Of a stretch of 29,533 nt of DNA, positions 21,531 to 29,025 are shown one piece after another (the first letter of the stretch is position 1; every line of letters begins with the position of its first letter). Source of the DNA: JAVBPP01 sp031549535 (GTDB lineage Bacteria; Bacillota; Clostridia; Oscillospirales; Acutalibacteraceae); the NCBI GenBank assembly GCA_031549535.1, contig JAVBPP010000080.1, positions 1-29,533 of the forward strand, given 5' to 3'. Under the pieces are notes generated by a model, which saw only the letters and a program-made list of their open reading frames with translations, made no database searches and was not told the origin of the DNA. The translations under genes were made by a program, and so were the position numbers.

Positions 21531-22738
21531 TATAGTGCCTCAACAATTGATTTTGTGTCGCGTGCAATAACCAGCTCTTCGTTTGTGGGTATTACAAACA
21601 CACGCAGCTTGGAATTCTTTGTGGAAAGCTCGCCCTCCTTGCCGCGGATTAAAGAGGGATTCAGCACCTCATCTATTTCAAGACCCAGAAAACTTAAGTT
21701 TTTGCAGATATCCGCACGCAAATCATGGGTGTTTTCACCGATGCCGCCGGTGAATACAATTGCGTCCGCACCGTCCATTGCGGCAAGGTAGCTGCCGATG
21801 AATTTGCGGATTTGATAGCGCTGCATGCTTCTGGCGAGCGCGGCGCGTTCATTGCCCTCGTTTTCTGCCGCTTTTACATCGCGGTCATCCGAAGAAATGC
21901 CGGAAATGCCCAGTACGCCTGACTTCTTATTTAGAATATCGGAGGTCTCCTGCGGTGTCCAGCCCTCTTTTTCCTGCAGGAAGGTGACGACGGATGGGTC
22001 GATACCGCCGCTGCGGGAGCCCATAACAAAGCCGTCCAACGGGGTTAAGCCCATGCTTGTATCCACAACCTTGCCATATTTCACAGCCGCGATGGAGGAA
22101 CCGTTGCCCAGGTGGCAGGTTATGATTTTTACATCCTTGCTGTCTCTGCCCATCAGCTCCGCGCAGCGTGCGCTGACAAAGCGGTGAGAGGTGCCGTGAA
22201 AGCCGTAACGGCGAATCTGATACTTTTCATAATATTCATACGGGATGCCAAACATGTATGCCTCAGGCGGCATGGTGGAGTGAAATGCGTTGTCAAACAC
22301 AACAACCTCCGGAACGTCCTCACCAAAAGCCTCACGGCAGGCGAGAATGCCCTGGATGTGTGCCGGATTGTGCAGGGGAGCCAGGTCACAAAGGCTGTCA
22401 ATGCCATGAATGACTTCATCTGTCACAAGCACACTTTCTTTAAACAATGCACCGCCCTGAACAACGCGGTGGCCTACTGCGGTGATTTCAGAAAGATCGT
22501 TCAGCACCTTTGTTTCACCCTGGGTTAACGCCTTCTGCACCTCTAAGAATGCCTTGGTATGGTTCGGCATTTCCACCTCGCAGCTGCTCTTGCGCCCGTC
22601 CGCAGTTGCGCAGTTAATCACGCCGCCCGGAATCCCAATCCTCTCACAGACACCCTTTGATATGGTGTGCTCGTTGCTCATATCAATCAGCTGAAATTTC
22701 AGCGAAGAGCTACCGGCGTTAATAACAAGAACTTTCAA
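21530..22738 (-). CDS. ackA: Acetate kinase
   Basis: A 402-residue enzyme of the usual length that makes ATP and acetate from acetyl phosphate and ADP, the last step of acetogenic fermentation. The ASKHA motifs are complete: VLVINAGSSSLKFQL at the start, VGHRVVQGG, the VVFDNAFHSTMP loop with the catalytic Asp, YGFHGTSHRFV, CHLGNGSSIAAV, GLTPLDGFVMGSRSGGIDP, FTGGIGEN, and the late EELVIARDT. The start codon is TTG at 22738, with GGAGG 8 bases upstream; no ATG or GTG is in frame nearby. The phosphotransacetylase gene is not adjacent. It is first of three genes and has a strong promoter that overlaps the divergent tmcAL promoter. Confidence 0.97.
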   Translation of the reverse strand: MKVLVINAGSSSLKFQLIDMSNEHTISKGVCERIGIPGGVINCATADGRKSSCEVEMPNHTKAFLEVQKALTQGETKVLNDLSEITAVGHRVVQGGALFKESVLVTDEVIHGIDSLCDLAPLHNPAHIQGILACREAFGEDVPEVVVFDNAFHSTMPPEAYMFGIPYEYYEKYQIRRYGFHGTSHRFVSARCAELMGRDSKDVKIITCHLGNGSSIAAVKYGKVVDTSMGLTPLDGFVMGSRSGGIDPSVVTFLQEKEGWTPQETSDILNKKSGVLGISGISSDDRDVKAAENEGNERAALARSMQRYQIRKFIGSYLAAMDGADAIVFTGGIGENTHDLRADICKNLSFLGLEIDEVLNPSLIRGKEGELSTKNSKLRVFVIPTNEELVIARDTKSIVEAL

Positions 22739-22782
22739 TCACATTTCCTCCAATATTTTTACACTAAATTTACACTCCTGTA

Positions 22783-22811
22783 TTGCCAGAAGACAATATC
22801 TGGTATATTAT
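22783..22811 (+). promoter_or_regulatory. Promoter of tmcAL, overlapping the ackA promoter
   Basis: TTGCCA (22783-22788), a 17-base spacer and TATTAT (22806-22811). Its -10 lies on top of the -10 of the opposite ackA promoter, so the two should compete. CCAGA/TCTGG arms (22786-22790, 22799-22803) form an inverted repeat over the spacer. Confidence 0.55.
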
Positions 22812-22835
22812 ATACGCAGTACCTGTATTTTTCAA
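22807..22835 (-). promoter_or_regulatory. Promoter of ackA
   Basis: On the - strand, TTGAAA (22830-22835) is 17 bases from a perfect TATAAT (22807-22812). This gives an ackA leader of about 60 bases. Confidence 0.75.
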
Positions 22836-22837
22836 GT

Positions 22838-22862
22838 GATTCCGCTAAAGAAAAGCGGAATC
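22838..22862 (+). promoter_or_regulatory. Hairpin in the tmcAL leader
   Basis: A perfect 9-base-pair stem, GATTCCGCT (22838-22846) with AGCGGAATC (22854-22862), has loop AAAGAAA. It lies between the promoter and the ribosome site. No U-tract follows, so it is not an ordinary terminator. Confidence 0.55.
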
Positions 22863-22892
22863 TGACAAAATGATTTTGAGAGGCTGTTTGCG

Positions 22893-24095
22893 TTGACGAC
22901 AGCGGGCATCATTTCGGAATACAATCCCTTTCACAAAGGGCACGCCTATCAGGTTGAGCAAACCAGGACCGAGGGCTTCAGCCATATCATTGCCGTGATG
23001 AGCGGTAACTATGTGCAGCGCGGGGAAGCCGCCCTTGCACACAAGCATATCCGCGCACGCGCCGCGTTGTTATCCGGCGTCGATTTGGTTTTGGAGTTGC
23101 CGCTGGTTTGGGCCATGCAGCCCGCGCAGCGTTTTGCGCAGGGCGGCGTTATGCTGCTGGAGGCGCTCTCCTGCACGGATGCCATCAGCTTTGGCAGTGA
23201 AAGCGGCGATTTGCAGCTTTTGCAGCGTTGTGCCGCGTTGCTGCGCAGTCCGGAGTTTTCACAAGCCCTGCCGCAGTTTTTACAACAGGGGCTCACGTTT
23301 GCCGCGGCCAGAGAGCGGGCGCTCCGGCAGTTGGACGCTTCGGTTTTACCCTGTGTGCAACACCCAAATGATACCCTGGCACTGGAATATCTGCAGGCTA
23401 TTCACCACAGCGGCTCATCGATGGATGCCTTGGCCATCCGCAGAATCGGTGCCGCGCATGACAGCAGCGGCACACAAGATGGTTTTTGCAGTGCCTCTGA
23501 GTTGCGCAATGTAATTAAAAACGGGAAAATTCCAGTGGAACATATGCCCGCTCCGGTTGCACAGTTATACTGGGGGGAACAACAAGCGGGACGGCTTTTC
23601 ACAGAGGATAAGCGAACGGAATTGGCGCTCTTAAGCCGCCTGCGCAGCCTTGCGCCGGAGGATTTCGCCCGGTTGCCTGACTGTTCGGAAGGGATTGAAC
23701 GGCGCATTTACCGAGCGGTGCAGCAAGGCTGCACTTTGGAAGAATTATATCAGATTGCAAAAACTAAGCGTTACACCCATGCGCGTATCCGCCGCATTGT
23801 CTGGAACGCGGCTCTGGGTGTGCGGGAGCAGGATTACCGCCCGTCACCGCCGTATCTGCGCGTTTTGGGTATGAATCCGCGTGGGCAGGAGCTATTGCGG
23901 CAACTGCGCAAGACTGCCGCTCTCCCAATTGTGATGCGCGCCTCGCATATCAAGCGGCTGGACACTTATGCACAGCGGATTTTTGAACTGGAAAGCCGGG
24001 CAACGGATTTTTTTAATCTGCTGTTGCCCTGCCCACTACCCTGCGGGTTGGAATATACAGAAAATGTACAGAGAGTTGAGTTGGTAAATTCTTGA
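22893..24095 (+). CDS. tmcAL: tRNA(Met) cytidine acetate ligase TmcAL
   Basis: A 400-residue enzyme (YlbM/DUF795 family) that activates acetate with ATP and acetylates the wobble cytidine of elongator tRNA-Met. The nucleotidyltransferase start is typical: GIISEYNPFHKGHAYQ with HKGH at 14-17, then IIAVMSGNYVQRGEAAL, DLVLELPLVWAMQPAQRFAQGGV, ISFGSESGDL, and later S-x-x-IR-x-like and RYTHARIRRIVWNAALG. The start is TTG at 22893: GAGAGG (22878-22883) is 9 bases upstream, an in-frame stop lies at 22863, and no ATG or GTG fits. It sits divergent from acetate kinase, which makes the acetate that this enzyme uses; whether that is regulatory is speculation. It overlaps the next gene by four bases (TTGA). 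Confidence 0.93.
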   Translation: MTTAGIISEYNPFHKGHAYQVEQTRTEGFSHIIAVMSGNYVQRGEAALAHKHIRARAALLSGVDLVLELPLVWAMQPAQRFAQGGVMLLEALSCTDAISFGSESGDLQLLQRCAALLRSPEFSQALPQFLQQGLTFAAARERALRQLDASVLPCVQHPNDTLALEYLQAIHHSGSSMDALAIRRIGAAHDSSGTQDGFCSASELRNVIKNGKIPVEHMPAPVAQLYWGEQQAGRLFTEDKRTELALLSRLRSLAPEDFARLPDCSEGIERRIYRAVQQGCTLEELYQIAKTKRYTHARIRRIVWNAALGVREQDYRPSPPYLRVLGMNPRGQELLRQLRKTAALPIVMRASHIKRLDTYAQRIFELESRATDFFNLLLPCPLPCGLEYTENVQRVELVNS

Positions 24096-25564
24096 ATATT
24101 ACGCTACACAGTAATGGGAAATGTCAAGTACTGCAAGCGGCTCCTGGCAGCAACCTGTTGGAGTTGCTGCGGGAGAACGGGCAGCTGTTATCCGCGGTTT
24201 GCGGAGGAAACCGCAGCTGCGGAAAGTGTAAGATACGTGTTCTGTCGCCGGATATCCCCCCAAGTGAGAGCGACCGCAGGCTGCTGCGGGAGGAAGATTT
24301 GCGCGCCGGTATCCGGCTTTCCTGCACCGTTACGGTAGAACAGGATATGGAACTTGAGCTACTCTCTGATATGATTCAAACGCAGCAGTATGGCACAGGG
24401 GAGCTACAGCAAAACGCCGTCACCCATGCTGTTGTGGATATCGGAACCACCACCATAGCCGCGGTTTTAACCGACGAGAGCGGCAACATTCTGCGCTACG
24501 AAAGCCGCCACAACGCGCAGGCGGTTTATGCGGCGGATGTAATCGGCAGAATACGCGAGGCCAATGCAGGAAAGCGCGAGAAGTTGACGCAAGCGCTTCG
24601 GCAGCAGCTTGCACAGATGCTGGAAAATCTGCTGCAAGGCACAGTACCGCAGGATATTACGGTTTGCGGCAATACGGTGATGCTGCATCTATTTTTCGGT
24701 GCGGAATGCACAACGCTCGGCTCTCATCCCTATACGCCTGTTTTTTTAGGGGAACAGGCCGTTTCAGCGCAAGACATTGGCATTGAGTTGCCGGTACAAG
24801 TACAATCTCTGCCCTGTATTTCTGTATTCACAGGCGCGGACATCACCGCCGGCATCCTCGCCGAATATGGAAAAGCAGAGGGTTACACGCTATTGCTGGA
24901 TTTGGGAACCAACGCAGAGTTGGCATTGTTTGATCAAAATAGTTTTGTTACAAGCTCCGCCGCCGCAGGCCCTGTGTTTGAGGGCGGAAATATTCAGCAG
25001 GGTATGGCGGCAACCGGCGGTGCAATCACCCGTTTTTGGATTGAAAAAGGCGAAAACAATTTTGAAACCTTTGGGGGTGTACCTGCATGCGGTATCTGTG
25101 GCTCCGGGCTGATTGATATCATATCTCAACTGTTGGAGCATGAATTGGCAGATGCTTCCGGTAGACTTTTAACCGGCGAATCCTATATAATAACAGATGG
25201 AATTGCCATAACGGCTGAGGATATCCGTGCTGTTCAGCTGGCAAAGGCGGCGATTGCGGCGGCGGCAGAGTTGCTGCTGCGCAGCGCAAATATCAGTTAT
25301 GCAGATGTCGGCCGCGTGGCCATCAGCGGCGGCCTGGGTAGCGCAATCAATCCGCAAAGCGCCGCGGCGATTGGGTTGATACCCAAAGAACTGCTGGGCA
25401 AAACTGTTGCAGCGGGGAATTCTAGCCTATCAGGCGGGATTTTATACGCTTGCTCGCAGCAAGCAAGGGAGCTGGCAAAACGTATTGCGAGCGAGGCCCC
25501 GTACTTGGACTTATCCAAGCATCCCGATTTTATGGATCTGTATATTGATCACATGTATTTTTGA
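24092..25564 (+). CDS. Corrinoid-protein activator-like [2Fe-2S]/ASKHA protein (DUF4445)
   Basis: 490 residues. A plant-type [2Fe-2S] ferredoxin domain covers 1 to about 88, with ligands C37, C43, C46 and C78 (AVCGGNRSCGKCKIRV, RLSCTV). An ASKHA ATPase-fold domain follows, with phosphate-binding loops VVDIGTTTIAAVL (114 on) and LLLDLGTNAELALF, then AAAGPVFEGGNIQQGMAA, CGICGSGLIDII and the late AISGGLGSAINPQSAAAIGLIP. This is the RACo (reductive activator of corrinoid proteins) architecture, in a form shorter than the roughly 600 residues of acetogen RACo. Known members reduce Co(II) of methyltransferase corrinoid proteins with ATP. No corrinoid protein or methyltransferase is encoded here, so its target is unknown. 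The start is TTG 24092, overlapping the tmcAL stop. Confidence 0.88.
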   Translation: MNITLHSNGKCQVLQAAPGSNLLELLRENGQLLSAVCGGNRSCGKCKIRVLSPDIPPSESDRRLLREEDLRAGIRLSCTVTVEQDMELELLSDMIQTQQYGTGELQQNAVTHAVVDIGTTTIAAVLTDESGNILRYESRHNAQAVYAADVIGRIREANAGKREKLTQALRQQLAQMLENLLQGTVPQDITVCGNTVMLHLFFGAECTTLGSHPYTPVFLGEQAVSAQDIGIELPVQVQSLPCISVFTGADITAGILAEYGKAEGYTLLLDLGTNAELALFDQNSFVTSSAAAGPVFEGGNIQQGMAATGGAITRFWIEKGENNFETFGGVPACGICGSGLIDIISQLLEHELADASGRLLTGESYIITDGIAITAEDIRAVQLAKAAIAAAAELLLRSANISYADVGRVAISGGLGSAINPQSAAAIGLIPKELLGKTVAAGNSSLSGGILYACSQQARELAKRIASEAPYLDLSKHPDFMDLYIDHMYF

Positions 25565-25591
25565 TTGTTTCACTTGAAAGGAATTTACAAG

Positions 25592-26857
25592 ATGAAAAAA
25601 CAGAAGACCAGAAGGCTCCTTTCTATTGCGTTGGTAACCCTACTGCTTGTTGCGCAATTGTTTTCGATAAATGCGTTTGGGGCTGGTGCTGTCAAGCTCA
25701 GCTTGAGCCCCAATTACACCCTTGCGCGTGCGGGTGATACAGTCACGGTTTATGTAAAAATCAGCGGCGTTGCGGCGGCGGGCAACATCCTCGCGGCAGG
25801 GCCGATAACGGTAAAATATGACACTAGCCAATTTCAGTTTGTCAGCGCGAAACGCGGTTCCTTGATGACAGACGCAGATTTCATGTACCATGCGTCGGGA
25901 GCCTATGTGCTTCTGGATTATAACGATGTTACAGCAGGGTCAAAGCCCATAAAAACAGATGGCAGCTTATTTATTCTGCAGCTTAAGGTGAAAACGGGAG
26001 TGAGTTCCGGCAGCTCCGCGCTGAGCGTTTCCGCTGCACCGGGCGGTATTGCCAATGCCAAACTCCAGGTTGTCAGCGTGTCATGCGTCGGCAGCACCAT
26101 CCGCTTTGCCTCCTCGATTTCTCCGAGCGCAATTAAGATGACGGTTTCCTCCTCGACCATTGGGGTGGGGGAAACGCGCCAGCTCGGCGTGAGCTATACC
26201 CCCGGAAACACCTCCGTGAAAACCGTGAGTTGGAAGTCCAGTAATACCTCTGTTGCATCGGTGAGCAGCACGGGCCTTATCAAGGGGCTCAAAGTCGGAA
26301 CCGCAACAATCAGCTGTACGGCCAAAAACGGCGTCAGCACAAAGGCGACCATAACGGTGAAAGCCGCACCGAAAAGCATTGCATTGAACCGCGCAACACT
26401 TACGGTGGGCAAAGGGGAGAGCTATGCGTTTACTTCCAGTGTAAACAGCGGAACGGCGAGTTACAAGCGCATATTTTCCAGCAGCAATACAAAGGTTGCC
26501 ACAGTGGACAGCGCCGGTAAAATCAAAGCCGTAGGTACTGGCACGGCGAAAATAACCGTTAAAACATATAATAGCAAAGCAGGCAGCTGCACTGTTACGG
26601 TAAAGAACGCCCCGGCGGGTATTACCGTCAGTAAAACAAGTGCAACACTTAAGCTCGGAAAAACACTTACCCTCAGTTCCGCAGTCACGGGCTCCAATCC
26701 GGCAAGCTACCTGCGCAGCTGGTCCAGCTCCAATACAGCGGTTGCCACAGTGAGCGCAGGTGGTGTAATAAGCGCCAAGAAAATAGGGACAGCCACAATT
26801 ACCGTAAAAACTTTTAACGGCAGGAGCGCAAGCTGCAAAATCACGGTTATCAAGTAG
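25592..26857 (+). CDS. Secreted cohesin - Big2 x3 protein
   Basis: 421 residues. I start at ATG 25592, with AAAGGAA (25577-25583) 8 bases upstream. The signal peptide ends near AFGA (about 29-31). A cohesin-like domain fills about 33-170: KLSLSPNYTLARAGDTVTVYVKISG, then AGPITVKYDTSQFQFVSA, LFILQLKVKTGVSSGSSALSV. Three Big2 Ig-like domains follow at 178-260, 261-341 and 342-421, each with a WSSSNTAVATV-type core. The protein stops right after the last Big2 strand. It has no dockerin, SLH, LPXTG or membrane anchor, so it is either released or held by the Ig-like repeats. Its cohesin could bind the dockerin of the 983-residue protein 6 kb upstream. It is 27 bases after the corrinoid-activator gene and has no promoter that I can see. 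Confidence 0.85.
   Translation: MKKQKTRRLLSIALVTLLLVAQLFSINAFGAGAVKLSLSPNYTLARAGDTVTVYVKISGVAAAGNILAAGPITVKYDTSQFQFVSAKRGSLMTDADFMYHASGAYVLLDYNDVTAGSKPIKTDGSLFILQLKVKTGVSSGSSALSVSAAPGGIANAKLQVVSVSCVGSTIRFASSISPSAIKMTVSSSTIGVGETRQLGVSYTPGNTSVKTVSWKSSNTSVASVSSTGLIKGLKVGTATISCTAKNGVSTKATITVKAAPKSIALNRATLTVGKGESYAFTSSVNSGTASYKRIFSSSNTKVATVDSAGKIKAVGTGTAKITVKTYNSKAGSCTVTVKNAPAGITVSKTSATLKLGKTLTLSSAVTGSNPASYLRSWSSSNTAVATVSAGGVISAKKIGTATITVKTFNGRSASCKITVIK
26123..26854 (+). repeat. Three tandem Big2 domain repeats
   Basis: Three coding repeats of about 240 bases for Ig-like group 2 domains, related to the four in the cohesin/dockerin gene. They carry the same SSN-x-x-VA-x-V and G-T-A-x-I-x-V cores and, in units 2 and 3, the last-strand Cys. 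Confidence 0.8.
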
Positions 26858-26896
26858 CGGAACACAAAATATGGCAGTCCTTTCACGACTTTGCAC

Positions 26897-26925
26897 AAAA
26901 TGCTGACAAAAACGGTCAGCATTTT
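26897..26925 (+). terminator. Rho-independent terminator after the second cohesin gene
   Basis: An 11-base-pair stem, AAAATGCTGAC (26897-26907) with GTCAGCATTTT (26915-26925), is followed by CTCTTGTT and, after a break, TTTTTTT. Confidence 0.75.
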
Positions 26926-26949
26926 CTCTTGTTCCCAGATTTTTTTGCA

Positions 26950-26978
26950 TTGTAACAGGATAACGCAAATGTTATAAT
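26950..26978 (+). promoter_or_regulatory. Promoter of the 2-oxoacid oxidoreductase operon
   Basis: TTGTAA (26950-26955), a 17-base spacer and a perfect TATAAT (26973-26978). Confidence 0.75.
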
Positions 26979-27010
26979 ACCAATATCCAAATTCTAATGG
27001 AGATTGGTAT
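26977..27010 (+). promoter_or_regulatory. Large inverted repeat overlapping the -10 and transcript start
   Basis: ATACCAAT (26977-26984) and ATTGGTAT (27003-27010) extend inward to a 13-base-pair stem with one mismatch and an 8-base loop. It could be an operator for a dimeric repressor or a leader hairpin. Confidence 0.55.
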
Positions 27011-27043
27011 AAATTTAATTCATGAAATTAGGGGGTGCATACC

Positions 27044-27703
27044 ATGGAGCAAATCATTGTCGTCTGCGGCCATTACGGCACGGGGAAAACAAATTTTGCT
27101 TTGAACCTCGCCAGGCAAAAAACGGCGCAGGGCAAGCAGGTGACATTAGTGGATTTGGATGTGGTGAACCCCTACTTTTGCACCAATGCTTATACGCAGC
27201 AAATGCAGCGCGAGGGAATCGCGGTGATACAAAGCGCAATGGCAGGCTCCACCTTGGATGTGCCAGCACTGAACGCTGGGATTGCAAGGGTTTTTGACGA
27301 AACGGATGGCGTGGCTATTCTGGATGTCGGCGGGGACGATGTCGGCGCAAAGGTGCTGGGGCGCTTGCGTGAACAGCTTACGCGCCACGGCTATGAGATG
27401 CTCTATGTCATCAATGCGTTTCGTAGCCAGATTGCTGCGCCGCAGGATGCTAACGCCTTGCTGCGCGAAATTGAGCAGACCGCAAGGCTGAAGGCCACCG
27501 GAATTGTCAACAACTCGCATCTCTCAGCTGAGACAACGGCACAGGATATCCGTCAGGGGGAGCAGTATGCAAAGGAGGTTGCAGCCTGTATCGGCCTGCC
27601 GCTCGTTTGCACCACAGTTCATAAGACTTTGTTACCGGAACTGAAGGGGGAAGTTGCAAGTATATTTCCCGTTGATGTGATTGTAACATTACCTTGGAAT
27701 TAA
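27044..27703 (+). CDS. P-loop ATPase, MinD/CooC-like, in the VOR operon
   Basis: A 219-residue cytoplasmic nucleotide-binding protein. GHYGTGKT (9-16) is the P-loop, LVDLDVVNPYF matches the switch region of the MinD/ParA/CooC (SIMIBI) class, and VAILDVGGDDVGAKVLG is the Walker B-like strand. VINAFRSQ and ATGIVNNSHLSAETT supply the later nucleotide-binding parts. The P-loop lacks the extra Lys (KGG) of true ParA/MinD. Such ATPases often precede 2-oxoacid:ferredoxin oxidoreductase genes in Clostridia; a role in cofactor or subunit maturation is plausible but unproven. I chose ATG 27044, with AGGGGGTG (27029-27036) 7 bases upstream, over the GTG at 27035 inside that site. First gene of the operon. 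Confidence 0.85.
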   Translation: MEQIIVVCGHYGTGKTNFALNLARQKTAQGKQVTLVDLDVVNPYFCTNAYTQQMQREGIAVIQSAMAGSTLDVPALNAGIARVFDETDGVAILDVGGDDVGAKVLGRLREQLTRHGYEMLYVINAFRSQIAAPQDANALLREIEQTARLKATGIVNNSHLSAETTAQDIRQGEQYAKEVAACIGLPLVCTTVHKTLLPELKGEVASIFPVDVIVTLPWN

Positions 27704-27731
27704 TGTTGGAACAGGAAAGGAACGTATAGGA

Positions 27732-27938
27732 ATGGCAAAAGCAACAATTAACGAAAATGCCTGCAAGGGCTGCGGCCTTTGCGTGGAGGCCTGTCCGAAA
27801 AAGATTATTGCGCTTTCCCCGGATAAGCTCAATCTGAAGGGACATCACCCCGCACAGCTCACGCAGGAAGATAAGTGCATTGGCTGCGCGTTCTGCGCAA
27901 TCATGTGCCCGGACTGTGCCATTACGGTGGAGAAATAA
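27732..27938 (+). CDS. 2[4Fe-4S] ferredoxin subunit of 2-oxoacid oxidoreductase
   Basis: A 68-residue ferredoxin-type subunit with two C-x2-C-x2-C-x3-CP clusters: C11, C14, C17, C21 and C49, C52, C55, C59, plus an extra C62 after the second. About 27 residues separate the clusters, as in delta (VorC/KorD-type) subunits, rather than the shorter gap of free clostridial ferredoxins. It would carry electrons from the TPP-bound intermediate in the catalytic subunits to external ferredoxin. GAAAGGAACG upstream supports ATG 27732. It is 28 bases after the ATPase gene and 22 before vorB. Confidence 0.92.
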   Translation: MAKATINENACKGCGLCVEACPKKIIALSPDKLNLKGHHPAQLTQEDKCIGCAFCAIMCPDCAITVEK

Positions 27939-27960
27939 GGAAAGGACAGGAGATAAGGCA

Positions 27961-29025
27961 ATGAGTGAAAAGGTATTAATGAAAGGGAACGAAGCAGTTG
28001 CGGAAGCTGCGATTCGCTGCGGCTGCCGCCACTTTTTCGGTTATCCCATAACGCCGCAGACAGAGGTTGCGGCCTACATGTCCAAGCGTATGCCGAAAAT
28101 CGGCGGCACATTTTTACAGGCGGAGAGTGAAATTGCGGCCATCAACATGGTGCTCGGCGCTTCTGCGGCGGGCAAACGCGTGATGACCTCCTCCTCCTCC
28201 CCGGGGATCAGCTTAAAAACCGAGGCGATTTCTTATATGGCGGGCTCGGATTTGCCGGCCGTAATCGTCAACATCCAGCGCGGCGGCCCCGGCTTGGGCG
28301 GTATTCAGCCCTCCCAGGCGGATTATTGGCAGGCCACAAAAGCTCCCGGTCACGGGGATTTGCGCATCCTCGCCTTTGCGCCGAATTCTGTGCAGGAAAT
28401 GGTGGATTTGGTTGCAAAAGCCTATGAGCTTGCCGACCGTTATCGTATGCCGGCGTTGATTCTGGGCGACGGAACCATCGGCCAGATGATGGAGCCCGTA
28501 ACTCTGCCGGAGGATACTACAAACAGCCAGCCGGAACGCCCCTGGGCGGCCAACGGTCATAAAAATAGCCGTGAGAACAACATCATCAACTCCCTGTACT
28601 TAAAGCCGGAGGAACTCGAAAGACTGGTTCAGGCGCGCTTTGCGCGTTATGCGCAGATTGAGGCGACGGAAGCCCTGCATGAGTCTTTTTGCATGGAGGG
28701 TGCCAAATATGTGCTGGTAGCCTATGGCTCCACCGCCAGAATCGTCAAGGCGGCCGTTCTGCAGGCGCGGGAGGAAGGCATTCCTGTGGGCTTGATTCGT
28801 CCCATCACCGTTTGGCCCTTCCCCAAAAAGGCGCTGTTGGACGCCGCTGCTTCAGCCGAGCATTTTCTGTGCGTAGAAATGTGCATGGGTCAGATGATAG
28901 ACGATGTCCGCCTTGCAATCGAGTGCAAAAGGCCCGTCAGCTTTTTTGGACACACGGGCGGCATTGTGCCAACGCCGGATGAAATCGTTGCACAAATTAA
29001 AACAATGACAGGAGGTTCAAACTAA
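27961..29025 (+). CDS. vorB: 2-oxoacid:ferredoxin oxidoreductase alpha subunit (VorB type)
   Basis: A 354-residue subunit of the PFOR-like 2-oxoacid oxidoreductases, which turn a 2-oxoacid and CoA into acyl-CoA, CO2 and reduced ferredoxin. Typical stretches are MKGNEAVAEAAIRCGCRHFFGYPITPQTE, FLQAESEIAAINMVLGASAAGKRVMTSSSSPG, VIVNIQRGGPGLGGIQPSQADYWQA and, in domain II, VAYGSTARIVK and GLIRPITVWPFPKKAL. These match proteins usually named VorB (branched-chain oxoacids); the 2-oxoglutarate (Kor) group is close and substrate is not settled by sequence. ATG 27961 has AGGAGA (27948-27953) at 7 bases. An upstream in-frame extension overlaps the ferredoxin and is rejected. Its stop shares one base with the next start (TAATG). 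Confidence 0.92.
   Translation: MSEKVLMKGNEAVAEAAIRCGCRHFFGYPITPQTEVAAYMSKRMPKIGGTFLQAESEIAAINMVLGASAAGKRVMTSSSSPGISLKTEAISYMAGSDLPAVIVNIQRGGPGLGGIQPSQADYWQATKAPGHGDLRILAFAPNSVQEMVDLVAKAYELADRYRMPALILGDGTIGQMMEPVTLPEDTTNSQPERPWAANGHKNSRENNIINSLYLKPEELERLVQARFARYAQIEATEALHESFCMEGAKYVLVAYGSTARIVKAAVLQAREEGIPVGLIRPITVWPFPKKALLDAAASAEHFLCVEMCMGQMIDDVRLAIECKRPVSFFGHTGGIVPTPDEIVAQIKTMTGGSN

Noticed and set aside
26081..26968. 295-codon open frame on the - strand
   Set aside because: It is antisense to the Big2 repeats; repetitive Thr/Val codons keep the opposite frame open. It also crosses the terminator.
27022..27297. 91-codon + frame starting at ATG 27022
   Set aside because: It overlaps the P-loop ATPase in another frame, and the AGGGGGTG ribosome site fits the ATPase start instead.
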